Assembly (NCBI GenBank): GCA_013214065.1
Contig: JABSPK010000013.1
Location: 1 to 64,000, forward strand
Length of the DNA stretch: 64,000 nt
Direction: 5' to 3'
Origin: Flavobacteriaceae bacterium
GTDB taxonomy: Bacteria > Bacteroidota > Bacteroidia > Flavobacteriales > Flavobacteriaceae
In this document: one piece after another, positions 1 to 9,238 of the stretch
How the letters are laid out: every line of letters begins with the position of its first letter
Numbering within the stretch: the first letter of the stretch is position 1
The notes under the pieces: generated by a model
What the model was told of the DNA's origin: nothing
What the model saw: only the letters and a program-made list of their open reading frames with translations
The model's database searches: none
Program-made: the position numbers and the translations under genes

Positions 1-1444
1 CCGTACCTTCCGGAAAGAGGTTGCCTTCCGGAATGCTGTAACTACCATCTTCATTCACTTTGATCCTAAGGATTTTACCCCGCAGGTCATTGGTGTTACC
101 CGAAGAACGTCGGGCATCGTATTGTTCCTTACCAGGCAAATCGTTCAATGGGGCGTAACCGTTGTTCACATAAGCCGCACCCGGTTCATCGAATGGAGTC
201 GAGTTATCACCGGTCGACAAATACAACAACCCTCCTGGGCCGAAAGTGATCGACCCACCGGTATGGCAGCAAATCTCCCGTTGGCTTTCAACCTCGAGAA
301 TAACTTGTTCACTTTCCAAGTCAAAGTTTCCAGATTCAAATTTAAATCGGGACAGGCGATTCACCCACTGATCCCCGCTAGGAGCATAATAAGCGTAAAC
401 CCAGTGGTTGTTCTTAAAGTCAGGGTCTTTTTGAAGGCCCATCAAACCTTCTTCCGCGTTGACTCCTGGGGTCTCCAGTGTTTTGTGATACACCTCCAAA
501 AAGGCAACTTGGTTTAAGGTTCCTTCTTCAGCGGAATAGTGCATGATCTCACCGCGTCGTTGGGCGATCAGTACGTCATTATTCGGTAAAACCGCCATTT
601 CGGTTGGTTCGAAAAACTCGCCGACCACCAAGGTTTTCTTGCTAAATCGATCCGTATCAGGCGGGATTTGGGTGGTAGCCTTTGCATAGTCCAATTCGAG
701 GTTTTCGCCAATGGCATAGGTGATTCCTCCGAGCAAGTGCTGCAGAAACAAAGGCTCTTCAAAGGTTTCCGAAGTATGGGCCAAACCAGTAAAGAATGAA
801 CGCCCACCGTCAAATTCATGGTACCAACTCATTGGGTGGAAATCGCCGTTCTCACCTCCTTCGTAGGTTGATTCATCAACAGTGATCAACACATTAACAT
901 CAGGATTCAAACTTTTGTAATTGTATAATTCATCCGTTCGATGCCAAATCGAATCGGTAAAAAACTCCGTAGCTACAAATGAGCGATCTTTAATGATGAA
1001 ATCCGCTTCAGGGGTACCCAATGGATGACTTTTAAAATACGCGCCGACCAATTTGCCGTACCAGCCCCAGTCGTACTCCGTATCACAAGCGGCATGGATC
1101 CCGACATAACCTCCACCAGCCTGTATATAGCGTTCGAAGGCCGCTTCTTGATAATGATCCAACACGTTACCCGTGGTGCTTAAAAATACCACAGTGGAGT
1201 ACTTTTGGAGTTCCTCATCAGTGAATCGGGCCGCATTGGTGGTGGTATCGACCTCAAAACCGTTTTCATCACCCAACTTTTGAATGGCCCGGATCCCGTC
1301 AGGAATCGAGGCGTGTTCGAACCCCATGGTCTTTGAAAACACCAAAACCTTGGGAGGCCCCGATCTTTTCTTGTCACAACTCGTCAAACAAACGGCCATC
1401 ACTAGGCATACGGCCGCAAGGGAAAGAACTCTTTTCATATTCAT
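1..1444 (-). CDS. ThuA domain / PQQ-dependent sugar dehydrogenase lipoprotein (3' end outside window)
   Basis: The reading frame is open from an ATG at 1444 to the window edge, so about 481 codons are seen and the C terminus is missing. The N terminus (MNMKRVLSLAA...LTSC) is a lipoprotein signal. Residues of roughly 30-240 form a ThuA-like (class I amidotransferase fold) domain with VGIHAACDTEYDWGWYGKLV and the motif HPMSWYHEFDGGRSF. From about residue 260 onward the protein resembles glucose/sorbosone dehydrogenase beta-propellers, with NDVLIAQRRGEI, EEGLMGLQKDPDF and CCHTGGSITFGPGGLLYLS. This ThuA plus PQQ-dehydrogenase arrangement is known in Bacteroidota, often with a cytochrome c or carbohydrate-binding module further on, which cannot be checked here. 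Role inferred: periplasmic oxidation of a sugar or sugar derivative. Confidence 0.85.
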   Translation of the reverse strand, partial: MNMKRVLSLAAVCLVMAVCLTSCDKKRSGPPKVLVFSKTMGFEHASIPDGIRAIQKLGDENGFEVDTTTNAARFTDEELQKYSTVVFLSTTGNVLDHYQEAAFERYIQAGGGYVGIHAACDTEYDWGWYGKLVGAYFKSHPLGTPEADFIIKDRSFVATEFFTDSIWHRTDELYNYKSLNPDVNVLITVDESTYEGGENGDFHPMSWYHEFDGGRSFFTGLAHTSETFEEPLFLQHLLGGITYAIGENLELDYAKATTQIPPDTDRFSKKTLVVGEFFEPTEMAVLPNNDVLIAQRRGEIMHYSAEEGTLNQVAFLEVYHKTLETPGVNAEEGLMGLQKDPDFKNNHWVYAYYAPSGDQWVNRLSRFKFESGNFDLESEQVILEVESQREICCHTGGSITFGPGGLLYLSTGDNSTPFDEPGAAYVNNGYAPLNDLPGKEQYDARRSSGNTNDLRGKILRIKVNEDGSYSIPEGNLFPEGT

Positions 1445-1520
1445 ACATTTGTTAGGTGGTGAACTAAAGTAGTCAATATTTGGGGGATAGGCGTACTTCT
1501 CCCCCGATCAAAAAACGTTA

Positions 1521-2096
1521 ATGTCACAACTGGAAGAACATTATTTTGAAAATGACACTCAATGGAGGAAATGGCTGCACGACAACCATGATCGTTCAGA
1601 AGGTATTTACCTGATTTTTTATAAGGTCGACCATGCCCGACCCAGCATGCGATGGGAAGAAGCGGTACGGGTTGCGTTATGCTATGGGTGGATCGATAGT
1701 ACGGTAAAAAGTCTGGGCAACGGTAAGCGTAGGCAATATTTCTGCCGTCGAAAACCGAAAAGTGTTTGGAGTAAGGTCAACAAGACCCATCTTATCGAAT
1801 TGGAAAAAGAGGGACTTATCCATAAAAGTGGGTACCGTTCGATCGCTGTTGCTAAGGAAAATGGCTCCTGGTCAGATCTTGACGATGTCGAGAACGGGCT
1901 GATCCCTGACGAATTGCAGCACACATTCGATGCGCATCCAAAAGCCTTTGAAAACTTTCAGATGTTTGCCCCAGGGTATCGAAAGAGCTACCTGTATTGG
2001 TTGCATCAAGCCAAACGCCCGGAGACCCGTAAAAAGCGTATCGAAGAAATCATCGCCCTTTGCGCAGCCAACATCAAATCAAGAACCACCCGTTAA
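1521..2096 (+). CDS. YdeI/OmpD-associated family protein
   Basis: This is a 191-residue soluble protein starting at ATG 1521. Conserved blocks of the YdeI family are visible: WRKWLHDNHDRSEGIYLIFYK at the N terminus, the invariant-looking ALCYGWIDSTVKSL around residue 55, and the C-terminal APGYRKSYLYWLHQAKRPETRKKRI helix. Family members are annotated as bacteriocin-protection or OmpD-associated proteins, but the biochemical activity is unknown. It sits 10 bp upstream of a WYL-domain regulator and a small monooxygenase-like protein, which probably form one transcription unit. A second, different YdeI-type protein lies at 16039-16527. Confidence 0.8.
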   Translation: MSQLEEHYFENDTQWRKWLHDNHDRSEGIYLIFYKVDHARPSMRWEEAVRVALCYGWIDSTVKSLGNGKRRQYFCRRKPKSVWSKVNKTHLIELEKEGLIHKSGYRSIAVAKENGSWSDLDDVENGLIPDELQHTFDAHPKAFENFQMFAPGYRKSYLYWLHQAKRPETRKKRIEEIIALCAANIKSRTTR

Positions 2097-2106
2097 TCGA
2101 TTTCCT

Positions 2107-2781
2107 ATGAAACGCTTACACCGATTGACCGCGATATTGATCAAATTCCAATCCACCAAAAGCGTCAAGGCCAAAGACCTCAGCGCTACGTTCGACGTCA
2201 GCGTTCGCACCATTTATCGCGATATCAAAGCCTTGGAAGAGGCCGGTGTACCCATCGGCTATGAACCAGGTGAGGCGTATTTCCTCATGGAGGGTTACCA
2301 GTTGCCCCCCGTTCATTTCACTGCTGAAGAATCACAAGCGATCGTAACGGCGCGTGCCTTGGTCGGGCAAAACAAGGATGCTTCTTTAGTCGGGTATTTC
2401 AATAAGGCGGTTGAAAAGGTGACCGCCGTAATGCGCACCACTGAAAAGCGGACGGTGTTCGAACTTCATGACCGAATCGCCCCTAGCATATCACCATCGC
2501 CAAAAAGCAGTGATTCCCTAATCGATATCCAGCGCTGCATCATTGAGTTCCGATCGATACGCATCCGGTACAAGGCTTCCAACGGTTCGGAAACGGAACG
2601 CACCGTAAATCCGCTAGCCTTATATTTCACCCAAGACCATTGGATCATGGTGGCCTTTTGTCAATTGCGGAACGACCAACGGGAATTTCGATTAGATCGC
2701 ATCTCGAAATTGGAATTCCTTTCCGAATCCTTCCCCCCCAACCAGTTCACCCTAGACCATTATTTCAAAAAATACCGATAA
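2107..2781 (+). CDS. YafY-type HTH/WYL transcriptional regulator
   Basis: The 224-residue protein begins at ATG 2107. The open frame extends upstream to 1930 inside the YdeI gene, but only the ATG just after that gene's stop gives the standard N terminus MKRLHRLTAILIKFQSTK. Residues 1-60 are a DeoR/HTH_11 winged helix (SVRTIYRDIKALEEAGVPIG). A linker and a WYL domain follow, with the motif region VNPLALYFTQDHWIMVAFC around residue 165 and REFRLDRI. WYL domains are thought to sense small ligands or nucleic acids. Genes next to YafY-type regulators are usually their targets, so control of the flanking YdeI and monooxygenase-like genes is likely but inferred. Confidence 0.85.
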   Translation: MKRLHRLTAILIKFQSTKSVKAKDLSATFDVSVRTIYRDIKALEEAGVPIGYEPGEAYFLMEGYQLPPVHFTAEESQAIVTARALVGQNKDASLVGYFNKAVEKVTAVMRTTEKRTVFELHDRIAPSISPSPKSSDSLIDIQRCIIEFRSIRIRYKASNGSETERTVNPLALYFTQDHWIMVAFCQLRNDQREFRLDRISKLEFLSESFPPNQFTLDHYFKKYR

Positions 2782-2842
2782 ACAAGATTAGCGCGACATA
2801 GGGTTGTCACCCTCCCTCTTGATCTTTGTTGAAAACAAGACA

Positions 2843-3220
2843 ATGAAACGAATAGTAACCGGGATGATGGTGCTGTATTGTCTAGCAGCCATCGCCCAAA
2901 AACAAGAACCTATGCGTATTAAGAACTGTGTAGAAATGGTCGTTTTCAGACCGAATCAAGGTGTCAGCAACGATTCTTTGCAACAAGCGATGCGAGCCAC
3001 CAATGCCATTGTAAAGGAATTCGATGGATTTCTCTCGCGAACGACTTCCATGAACGAAGCTGGTGAATTCTTGGACGTTGTCTATTGGGAATCGAAAGCC
3101 AAGGCCCTCGAAGCTGCCGAAAAAGTACAACACATGCCCGAGGTCATGCAGCACTTTTCCTTGATCGACCCGAAGAGCATTTCCATGAAACACTTCGAGG
3201 TTTTCGCGATACAAGAATGA
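2843..3220 (+). CDS. secreted dimeric alpha-beta barrel (antibiotic monooxygenase-like) protein
   Basis: The 125-residue product starts at ATG 2843 (MKRIVTGMMVLYCLAAIAQ), which gives a typical Sec signal peptide; the 13 codons upstream in frame are unlikely to be translated. The mature part has the beta-alpha-beta pattern of ABM or EthD-like domains: CVEMVVFRPNQGVS, an alpha helix with LQQAMRATNAIVKEFDGFLSR, and LDVVYWESKAKALEAAEKVQ. No catalytic residues can be assigned. It follows the WYL regulator by 61 bp and may belong to the same unit. Function unknown; a stress or detoxification role is only a family-level guess. Confidence 0.65.
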   Translation: MKRIVTGMMVLYCLAAIAQKQEPMRIKNCVEMVVFRPNQGVSNDSLQQAMRATNAIVKEFDGFLSRTTSMNEAGEFLDVVYWESKAKALEAAEKVQHMPEVMQHFSLIDPKSISMKHFEVFAIQE

Positions 3221-3278
3221 CCGGTTCTTACATAGTTAAGTACATTCGAGAATCTGATTGTTTGGACAAGACCGGTGA

Positions 3279-6200
3279 CTAGTTCACGTCCTTCATCAGC
3301 TCCTCGATGGAGCGTTCCAGTTGTTCGTCGCGTCCTCGGTCAATAATGCCTGGCATGTTCTTGACCTTGATCATCGGTTCGGTCTGGTTGTTTTCCATCC
3401 ACTCACCTGCCTTGTTCTTGGCACTGACCGGAACCACACCCCAGACACCGCCATTGGGCAAACGTTCCCAACCTGCGAAACTGCAGGTACCCGGAACCGG
3501 CATCCCAACGGTTTTCCCAATTTTAAGATCCGTATAGCCACTGGCAAAACAATGCCCATCGCTGTACATCGATTCATTGAAAATGGCCAAAGTGGGTTTG
3601 GTCCAACGTGAGGTCGGCTCCCCGCCTACCTTACGGGCTTCGGTTTCGTATGAAATAAAGGGTTCGCCGGTGAAGAACATGGCCAAGTCGGCCACGAGGT
3701 CACCACCACCGTTGAAGCGGGTATCTACGATTACGGCTTTCTTATCGAAAAATTTTCCGAGCATGCGTTCGTAAATATCGCGATAGGGTCCGTCGCTCAT
3801 CCCCGGTATATGGACATACCCGAGGGCACCATCACTTTTTTCCAAGACTTCCATTTCGTTCTTCTTGACCCATCGTTTGTAAAGCAACCGCCCTTCATCA
3901 CGCAACGAGATGGGTTTCACGGTAAGCTGCCGGACCGTATTCGCGTTTGGGTCACGGATTTCGAGCAAAGTGAAATTACCTGTTTTGCGGTTCAAAAAGC
4001 TGGCTACGTCGCGATCGGGTGTAATGGTTTCACCATCGATCTTTTCGATAATGGCCCCGGCCTTGACATCGAGTGCTGCCTTATCGAGTGGTCCGCCTTT
4101 GATAATCTCGGCGATCTTGATGCCGTTGCCTTGATGGGTATAGTCCATAAATATCCCTAACGAGGCGGTGGCATCACCATTGGTAATGTTGTCGTTGAAA
4201 CGGCCGCCGGCATGTGAAACGTTCAGTTCGCCCAACAACTCGGACACCATTTCAGCGAATTCATAACTATTGCCCAAATGCGGAAGGTACTTTCCATATT
4301 CGGTTCGCAGCATATCCCAATCTTGTCCATGGAAATCGGAATGGTAGAAAATCGCATTGGTACGCAACCAAATGTGGTCGAACATATGTTGGCGTTCCGC
4401 ATCGGTATCCAGGGCAAGTTCGGATTTCAACTTGATGGGTTTGGTCGATTTTCCGGAGAGATTGACTTTTGAAATACGCCCATTACTCAATAAATACAAG
4501 TTCTCTTGATCTTTGTCCCATTGGAGACGGCCGAATTGGGAACCAAGCGATATCAGCATTTGTGTTTTCTTGGTCCGGAGTTCCGTTTCCCAAAGGTTCA
4601 TGTTCTTTTCAAAACGGGCCAAATAATACAGTTTTTCGCCATCCTTCGAAAGCACCGCGTCGCCCAACCGCGATGAATGGATCGTAAAACGTGCTTTTCT
4701 ACTCTTGAGATCTTCCCAATCGATCTTCATCGGTTTGGTCTTTGTTGCCTCTTTTTTGTCATCCGCCTTCTTTCCTTTCTTTTTGTCTTCAGCGGGTTTG
4801 TCATCCTCCTTTTTGTTTTCTTCGATCAATTTTTGCAGATTGTATTCATCCTTGGTCAGTTGATATTTGTCCCAACCATCTTTGGTAAAGAACATGCTGT
4901 ATACATCCGACTGGGTGCGCCCACTGGTCGCATAGCTTTTTAGACCGTCGCGGTTGGCGAACCAAATCATTTGTTCACCCCCGTTGACCCATTTTGGCAA
5001 ATAATCGTAATAGCCACTTTCGGTCAAATTCATGCGTTGTTTGCCATCGGCCGAAAGCAATAAGATCTCCCCATTGTTCAACGACACCCCCCAACTGACC
5101 AGCAGCCACTTGCTATCAGGGCTCCATTTGAAATATTTGTCACCATCGGACATGTGGAACAATTCTTCAGGAGTCAATAAGGTAATCGCTTCTTTGGTGG
5201 TCAGATCCATGACCTTTAGGGTGCGCCGATCTTCGATATAGGCCATCGATTTTCCGTCAGGTGAAAATTCAGGCAGGTAGTTGTCACCCTCCGAAGTCAA
5301 TAAGGGTGTTTCTCGGATCAGGGTCGAAGCGAAGAAGTAGGGTTCTTCCTTTCGGGTCTTTTCGGCCTTGAAAATCGACCATTTGCCATCGCGTTCGGAA
5401 GCATAGGCAATGAATTTACCATCGGATGAAAACTTAACGAAGCGCTCTTGCTCAGGGGTATTGGTAATGCGTTTGGTCAATTCACCATCTACCGAGGTCA
5501 CGAAAACTTCACCACGGGCGATAAAAGCGATTTCCTTGCCATTGGGTGACACGTCCATTTCACGGATCCCATTTCGGATCGATACGTATTGATCGGGATT
5601 AACCGCGGTTTGTGTACGAAGGGTTATCGGGACTTTCACCGGTTCGGCACCATCTTCAAGTGTATAAAGCTCGCCATCATAGCTGAAGGCCATGGTTCCG
5701 CTACCGTAGCTCAAAAACCGAACGGGGTGGGTGTCAAAGCTCGTCAATTGGGTCGCATTGGTCGGGGCCGTCAAATCGAGGCGGTGCACGTTGAAGGTAC
5801 CACTGCGTTCACTTAGAAAATACATCATGTCACCTTGCCCAAAGACGGGATTACGGTCTTCCCCGGCAAATTGCGTGATCATACGATGGGTGCCTGTTTT
5901 AACATCATAGGTCCAAACATCCCGGGTAATGGCCGATACGTGGTGTTTGCGGAACTCATCTTCATACCCCTTCTTATCATGGTACGCCATCAGTTTCCCA
6001 TCCGCACTCAACTGCACATCCTGCGCGGGTACCGTCAATACCAAGTCGACCCTCCCACCTTTGACCGGAACACTGTAGAGTTCAGGTTGGGCGGCAGTAG
6101 GGTATTGTCGATGTTCAGCGAGATCTTGCCGGACTGCCCCAAAAAGGACCTGGGTATCATCGGCACTGAACGTATAGGGTACTTCATCATTGCTATGGTA

Positions 6201-6512
6201 GGTCAAGCGGGTCGCCGGGCCACCCATGGCATCCATCCGGTAAATATCGAAATTGCCATAACGATCCGAGGCAAAGGCAATGTGCTTTCCATCTTTACTC
6301 CAAACCGCCTTATAATCATGGGCGGCATGAAACGTCAACTGTTTGGCCTCCCCGCCGCTCGAGGCCACACGATAGATATCCCCTTTGTAGGTGAACACCA
6401 AGGATCGGCCATCGGGTGAAATGGCGGGGTATCGCGCCCAACCGGGTTTCACTTGGGCATTCATGGTTAACGTAGCGATCGATGCGATCAAAAAGCTGTA
6501 GATGGTCTTCAT
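3279..6512 (-). CDS. tricorn-type protease: beta-propeller, PDZ and S41 domain, secreted
   Basis: The 1077-residue protein starts at ATG 6512 (MKTIYSFLIASIATLTMNAQ, Sec signal); 15 in-frame codons upstream precede the signal peptide and are excluded. Residues about 20-535 carry WD40/TolB-like blades (for example PAISPDGRSLVF, PEFSPDGKSMAY). A lysine/glutamate-rich linker (about 565-595) divides two propeller halves. C-terminal parts are a tricorn C1 region, a PDZ domain (about 790-880) and an S41 core. Residues matching the tricorn catalytic set are visible: Ser-His in NVSHAGG (about 766-767), Ser-Asp in MYSDGHC (about 984-985) and Glu in NNQTEP (about 1045). Archaeal tricorn is cytosolic; this one is exported, so a periplasmic peptide-degrading role is inferred. 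Confidence 0.9.
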   Translation of the reverse strand: MKTIYSFLIASIATLTMNAQVKPGWARYPAISPDGRSLVFTYKGDIYRVASSGGEAKQLTFHAAHDYKAVWSKDGKHIAFASDRYGNFDIYRMDAMGGPATRLTYHSNDEVPYTFSADDTQVLFGAVRQDLAEHRQYPTAAQPELYSVPVKGGRVDLVLTVPAQDVQLSADGKLMAYHDKKGYEDEFRKHHVSAITRDVWTYDVKTGTHRMITQFAGEDRNPVFGQGDMMYFLSERSGTFNVHRLDLTAPTNATQLTSFDTHPVRFLSYGSGTMAFSYDGELYTLEDGAEPVKVPITLRTQTAVNPDQYVSIRNGIREMDVSPNGKEIAFIARGEVFVTSVDGELTKRITNTPEQERFVKFSSDGKFIAYASERDGKWSIFKAEKTRKEEPYFFASTLIRETPLLTSEGDNYLPEFSPDGKSMAYIEDRRTLKVMDLTTKEAITLLTPEELFHMSDGDKYFKWSPDSKWLLVSWGVSLNNGEILLLSADGKQRMNLTESGYYDYLPKWVNGGEQMIWFANRDGLKSYATSGRTQSDVYSMFFTKDGWDKYQLTKDEYNLQKLIEENKKEDDKPAEDKKKGKKADDKKEATKTKPMKIDWEDLKSRKARFTIHSSRLGDAVLSKDGEKLYYLARFEKNMNLWETELRTKKTQMLISLGSQFGRLQWDKDQENLYLLSNGRISKVNLSGKSTKPIKLKSELALDTDAERQHMFDHIWLRTNAIFYHSDFHGQDWDMLRTEYGKYLPHLGNSYEFAEMVSELLGELNVSHAGGRFNDNITNGDATASLGIFMDYTHQGNGIKIAEIIKGGPLDKAALDVKAGAIIEKIDGETITPDRDVASFLNRKTGNFTLLEIRDPNANTVRQLTVKPISLRDEGRLLYKRWVKKNEMEVLEKSDGALGYVHIPGMSDGPYRDIYERMLGKFFDKKAVIVDTRFNGGGDLVADLAMFFTGEPFISYETEARKVGGEPTSRWTKPTLAIFNESMYSDGHCFASGYTDLKIGKTVGMPVPGTCSFAGWERLPNGGVWGVVPVSAKNKAGEWMENNQTEPMIKVKNMPGIIDRGRDEQLERSIEELMKDVN

Positions 6513-6606
6513 ATGTTTTTTGGTTGATTTCGACGCGGAAGATAACAAAATAGCCAAAGTTGCGCATGCGATTTAACCATAATTTAGATAGGGTTTTTAC
6601 CCAGTT

Positions 6607-7866
6607 TCAGGCATCGGTACTACGATGCATCCGAAGATAAACGTAGGTCGCTATCAACCCGATCAGGGAAAAACAAGCAAGCATTAAAAAGACGTATTGA
6701 AAACCGATTTCCCGTTTCGGATAGGCATCGAGGAAATACCCATAGGCCGGGCCGGCGAAAATATCCGGGGTATACCCGATCAACGATATCAAACCGACCG
6801 CGGTACCGGTCAACACGAGGGGGATCCGCCCTTCTTGCATCACCGCGAAATAAAGGGCCCGGCTAGCGTATACCCCGACTCCGATGATGAACACCGATAT
6901 AAAAAACAATACGGTGGTATCCGGGGCAATGACCCCAGAGGCGTAAAGTAGCCCCCCTGCCAAAGTGACCACAAAACTCCATAACAACAATTTGGTGATT
7001 TTGAAGCGATCGGCGATCAATCCCAACAAAATACCTGTCGTTGGACGCAAAAACTGCAAAAACGTACCGACCTGAGCTGAGTCCACCTGGTTGTATAACA
7101 TGACCTCTTCGCCATATTGCGAGATGATATCGGTAATCTTATACCCCACATACGCACATAAAATGATGACCATCAACAACCAAACCGCTGGTAATTTCAG
7201 GACTTCCTTGATTTGTTCGGGCGAAATGCGTTCCAATTGGATACGCCTTTCATCGACTCCCGATTTCATAAAGAACCACACCAAAATGCCGATGACGAAC
7301 ACCAAGAACGAGGCGGTATACAGCACGAAGGTGAACGCCTGTTTCCGATCTTCAAGACTGGCGATTTCAGCAGGTTCCCAAAGGAAGGCCGAAAAAATGA
7401 TCACTCCCAACAGCCCGAACAGGGCGCCGGTCAAGCCGCGACCTCCATCCAACAGTCCGAACGCCTTGCCCTGCGACGCATTACCACCCCAAACCCGGGT
7501 CGCCTTGATCATGGGGGCCCAGAAAAGAAAGATGGTGGTAAACCCCCAATAGCCATAGAGCACTTGAAGTGTGGCCAAACTGGGGTATTCCACGAAGACC
7601 AAGCCTCCTAATGCCGTCATCCAAAGTGCGATCGCCATTAGCTTTCTCGGGGGGTATTTGTCGGCCAAGGGTCCGCCGAAAAGATAGGCTGGCAAAGCCA
7701 CCAGACCGTAAACCGAAAAACAAAGCCCCAAATCGACATTGTTCAATTCAAAAACGTCCAATACGGTCGGTCGGAAAATCCTAGGTAGTACGAATGGCAA
7801 GATAAATACCGCTTCCCCCGCTAAAATCAGGAGCAATAAATAGTACCACGGTGCCCTTTGCTGCAT
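6607..7866 (-). CDS. MFS transporter
   Basis: The 419-residue protein has about 12 hydrophobic segments and the MFS loop motif A after the second one (GPLADKYPPRKLM). I chose ATG 7866 (MQQRAPWYYLLLLI), which puts the first membrane helix immediately after a short cytosolic tail; a TTG six codons upstream is possible. The half-molecule repeat and the sequence GRGLTGALFGLLGVIIFSAF resemble the sugar-phosphate or OPA-like subset of MFS carriers, but the substrate cannot be assigned. It lies 94 bp downstream of the protease gene start on the same strand and is divergent from the DoxX-like gene. Confidence 0.85.
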   Translation of the reverse strand: MQQRAPWYYLLLLILAGEAVFILPFVLPRIFRPTVLDVFELNNVDLGLCFSVYGLVALPAYLFGGPLADKYPPRKLMAIALWMTALGGLVFVEYPSLATLQVLYGYWGFTTIFLFWAPMIKATRVWGGNASQGKAFGLLDGGRGLTGALFGLLGVIIFSAFLWEPAEIASLEDRKQAFTFVLYTASFLVFVIGILVWFFMKSGVDERRIQLERISPEQIKEVLKLPAVWLLMVIILCAYVGYKITDIISQYGEEVMLYNQVDSAQVGTFLQFLRPTTGILLGLIADRFKITKLLLWSFVVTLAGGLLYASGVIAPDTTVLFFISVFIIGVGVYASRALYFAVMQEGRIPLVLTGTAVGLISLIGYTPDIFAGPAYGYFLDAYPKREIGFQYVFLMLACFSLIGLIATYVYLRMHRSTDA

Positions 7867-7907
7867 ATGTCCGAAAGGTAACAAGAAAGTTTGCTATCAC
7901 AAACTAC

Positions 7908-7915
7908 TATATTTG
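7908..7915 (+). promoter_or_regulatory. -7 promoter box for the DoxX-like gene
   Basis: TATATTTG matches the Bacteroidota -7 consensus TAnnTTTG at every fixed base and lies 48 bp before ATG 7963. A TTG at 7891-7893 is only 14 bp upstream, shorter than the usual 17-23, so the -33 part is uncertain. Confidence 0.5.
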
Positions 7916-7962
7916 GCCCTTTGATTCGTATTCGAAACCAATCCTTTAAAAAACGGTACACC

Positions 7963-9228
7963 ATGATCATCCACAACAAAGTCCTTTTTCGATTTACCTT
8001 TATTTTGAGCTGTCTGCTCATTTTTCCGTTTCCCTTAAATCTATCGTATTATTTCTCTTGGCCACAAGACCAGGTCGATGCGGTATTGCATAAAGTGATT
8101 CCATGGTTCGGCAAACACATCCTCCATCTAGAAAAGGACATCACCGAATTCTCCTTGGGAAGTGGCGATACCACCTACGACTACGTCTTGCTTTTGTTCT
8201 TCGTGATCATGGCCTTGATCGGAACCGCCATTTGGTCGTTTTTGGAAAAGAAGTCCAAAGAATACGATCAATTCAATTACATCTTTGAAGTCATATTGCG
8301 ATATTTCTTGGGTGCGATGATGCTGAGTTATGGGCTGGCGAAGATTTTTCCACCAAGGCAATTTTCAGAGCCTTACTTCTTTCGCCTTTTACAACCCTAT
8401 GGCGATTCAAGTCCCATGGGGATCCTATGGACCTTTATGGGAGCCTCGCAGGGTTACACGTTTTTCTCCGGTCTTATGGAAACGATCGGCGGCCTCTTGC
8501 TGTTCCATCGGAAAACCAAGCTGGTAGGCGCTCTGATCTTGATTCCGGTCTTGGTGAATGTGGTGGCTTTGAATTTTTTCTATGACGTTCCGGTAAAATT
8601 GTTTTCGACCCAATTGTTGATTTTCGCGATCCTCATCGCCAAACCGGATTTTGGGCGTTTGTACCGCATGCTGATCCAAAATAAGGAAACCCCACCACAG
8701 ACCTTTCCCAAGTTTTTCACTTCAGGAAAAGCACGCGAGTGGCGCTTGGTGATACGCGGGTTCCTTTTGTTCAGTATCGTGATCCTTCAAGCACATATTA
8801 CCTACAAGAAAATGGAGCGCGCAGCGCAGCGCGGTTCCAGTGAAACCCTGCCAATGCATGGGTTATATGAGGTTTCGCGATTTGTGATCAATAAAGATAC
8901 GATACCCGCCACCCATACCGATACCATCGGTTGGCGCTACATCGCCTTCGAGTTTCCCGGTTCGGTACAAATGCATCGTAACAATATGCGTCGAATCGGT
9001 TTTCGAGCGGAAATCGATACGCTGAAAAAGCAATTGGAATTCAAGAATTTCAGGGACTCGACCGATGTGTATACCTTTACCTATACCCAAAACGATTCCA
9101 TTTTTCATTTTTCAGGCTTCCATAAGCAAGATACCTTGTCCATTACCGCCGAAAAAAGGACCCGGGAAGACTTTTTATTGGTAAACCGGGGCTTCCATTG
9201 GATCAACGAAAGGCCTTACAATAGGTAA
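7963..9228 (+). CDS. DoxX-like integral membrane protein with soluble C-terminal domain
   Basis: The 421-residue protein starts at ATG 7963; the open frame continues upstream to 7891, but only across the promoter-like region. Six to eight transmembrane helices occupy residues about 8-300. The block FLGAMMLSYGLAKIF...QF followed by ETIGGLLLFHRKTKLVGALIL is the DoxX-type four-helix pattern. Residues about 305-421 form a soluble domain with IGWRYIAFEFPG and many charged and aromatic residues. DoxX proteins are linked to quinone or thiol redox chemistry, but members of this longer flavobacterial form have no established role. It is convergent with the small membrane protein at 9239, with a 10 bp gap. 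Confidence 0.7.
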   Translation: MIIHNKVLFRFTFILSCLLIFPFPLNLSYYFSWPQDQVDAVLHKVIPWFGKHILHLEKDITEFSLGSGDTTYDYVLLLFFVIMALIGTAIWSFLEKKSKEYDQFNYIFEVILRYFLGAMMLSYGLAKIFPPRQFSEPYFFRLLQPYGDSSPMGILWTFMGASQGYTFFSGLMETIGGLLLFHRKTKLVGALILIPVLVNVVALNFFYDVPVKLFSTQLLIFAILIAKPDFGRLYRMLIQNKETPPQTFPKFFTSGKAREWRLVIRGFLLFSIVILQAHITYKKMERAAQRGSSETLPMHGLYEVSRFVINKDTIPATHTDTIGWRYIAFEFPGSVQMHRNNMRRIGFRAEIDTLKKQLEFKNFRDSTDVYTFTYTQNDSIFHFSGFHKQDTLSITAEKRTREDFLLVNRGFHWINERPYNR

Positions 9229-9238
9229 GGGGCTATCT

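Noticed and set aside
1930-2106. Upstream extension of the WYL regulator inside the YdeI gene
   Set aside because: It would overlap another gene by 167 bases and adds no recognisable sequence before the standard HTH start.
5835-6419. 194-codon open frame antisense to the tricorn-type gene
   Set aside because: Strictly antisense to a well-supported coding region; composition is that of a reverse-strand shadow.
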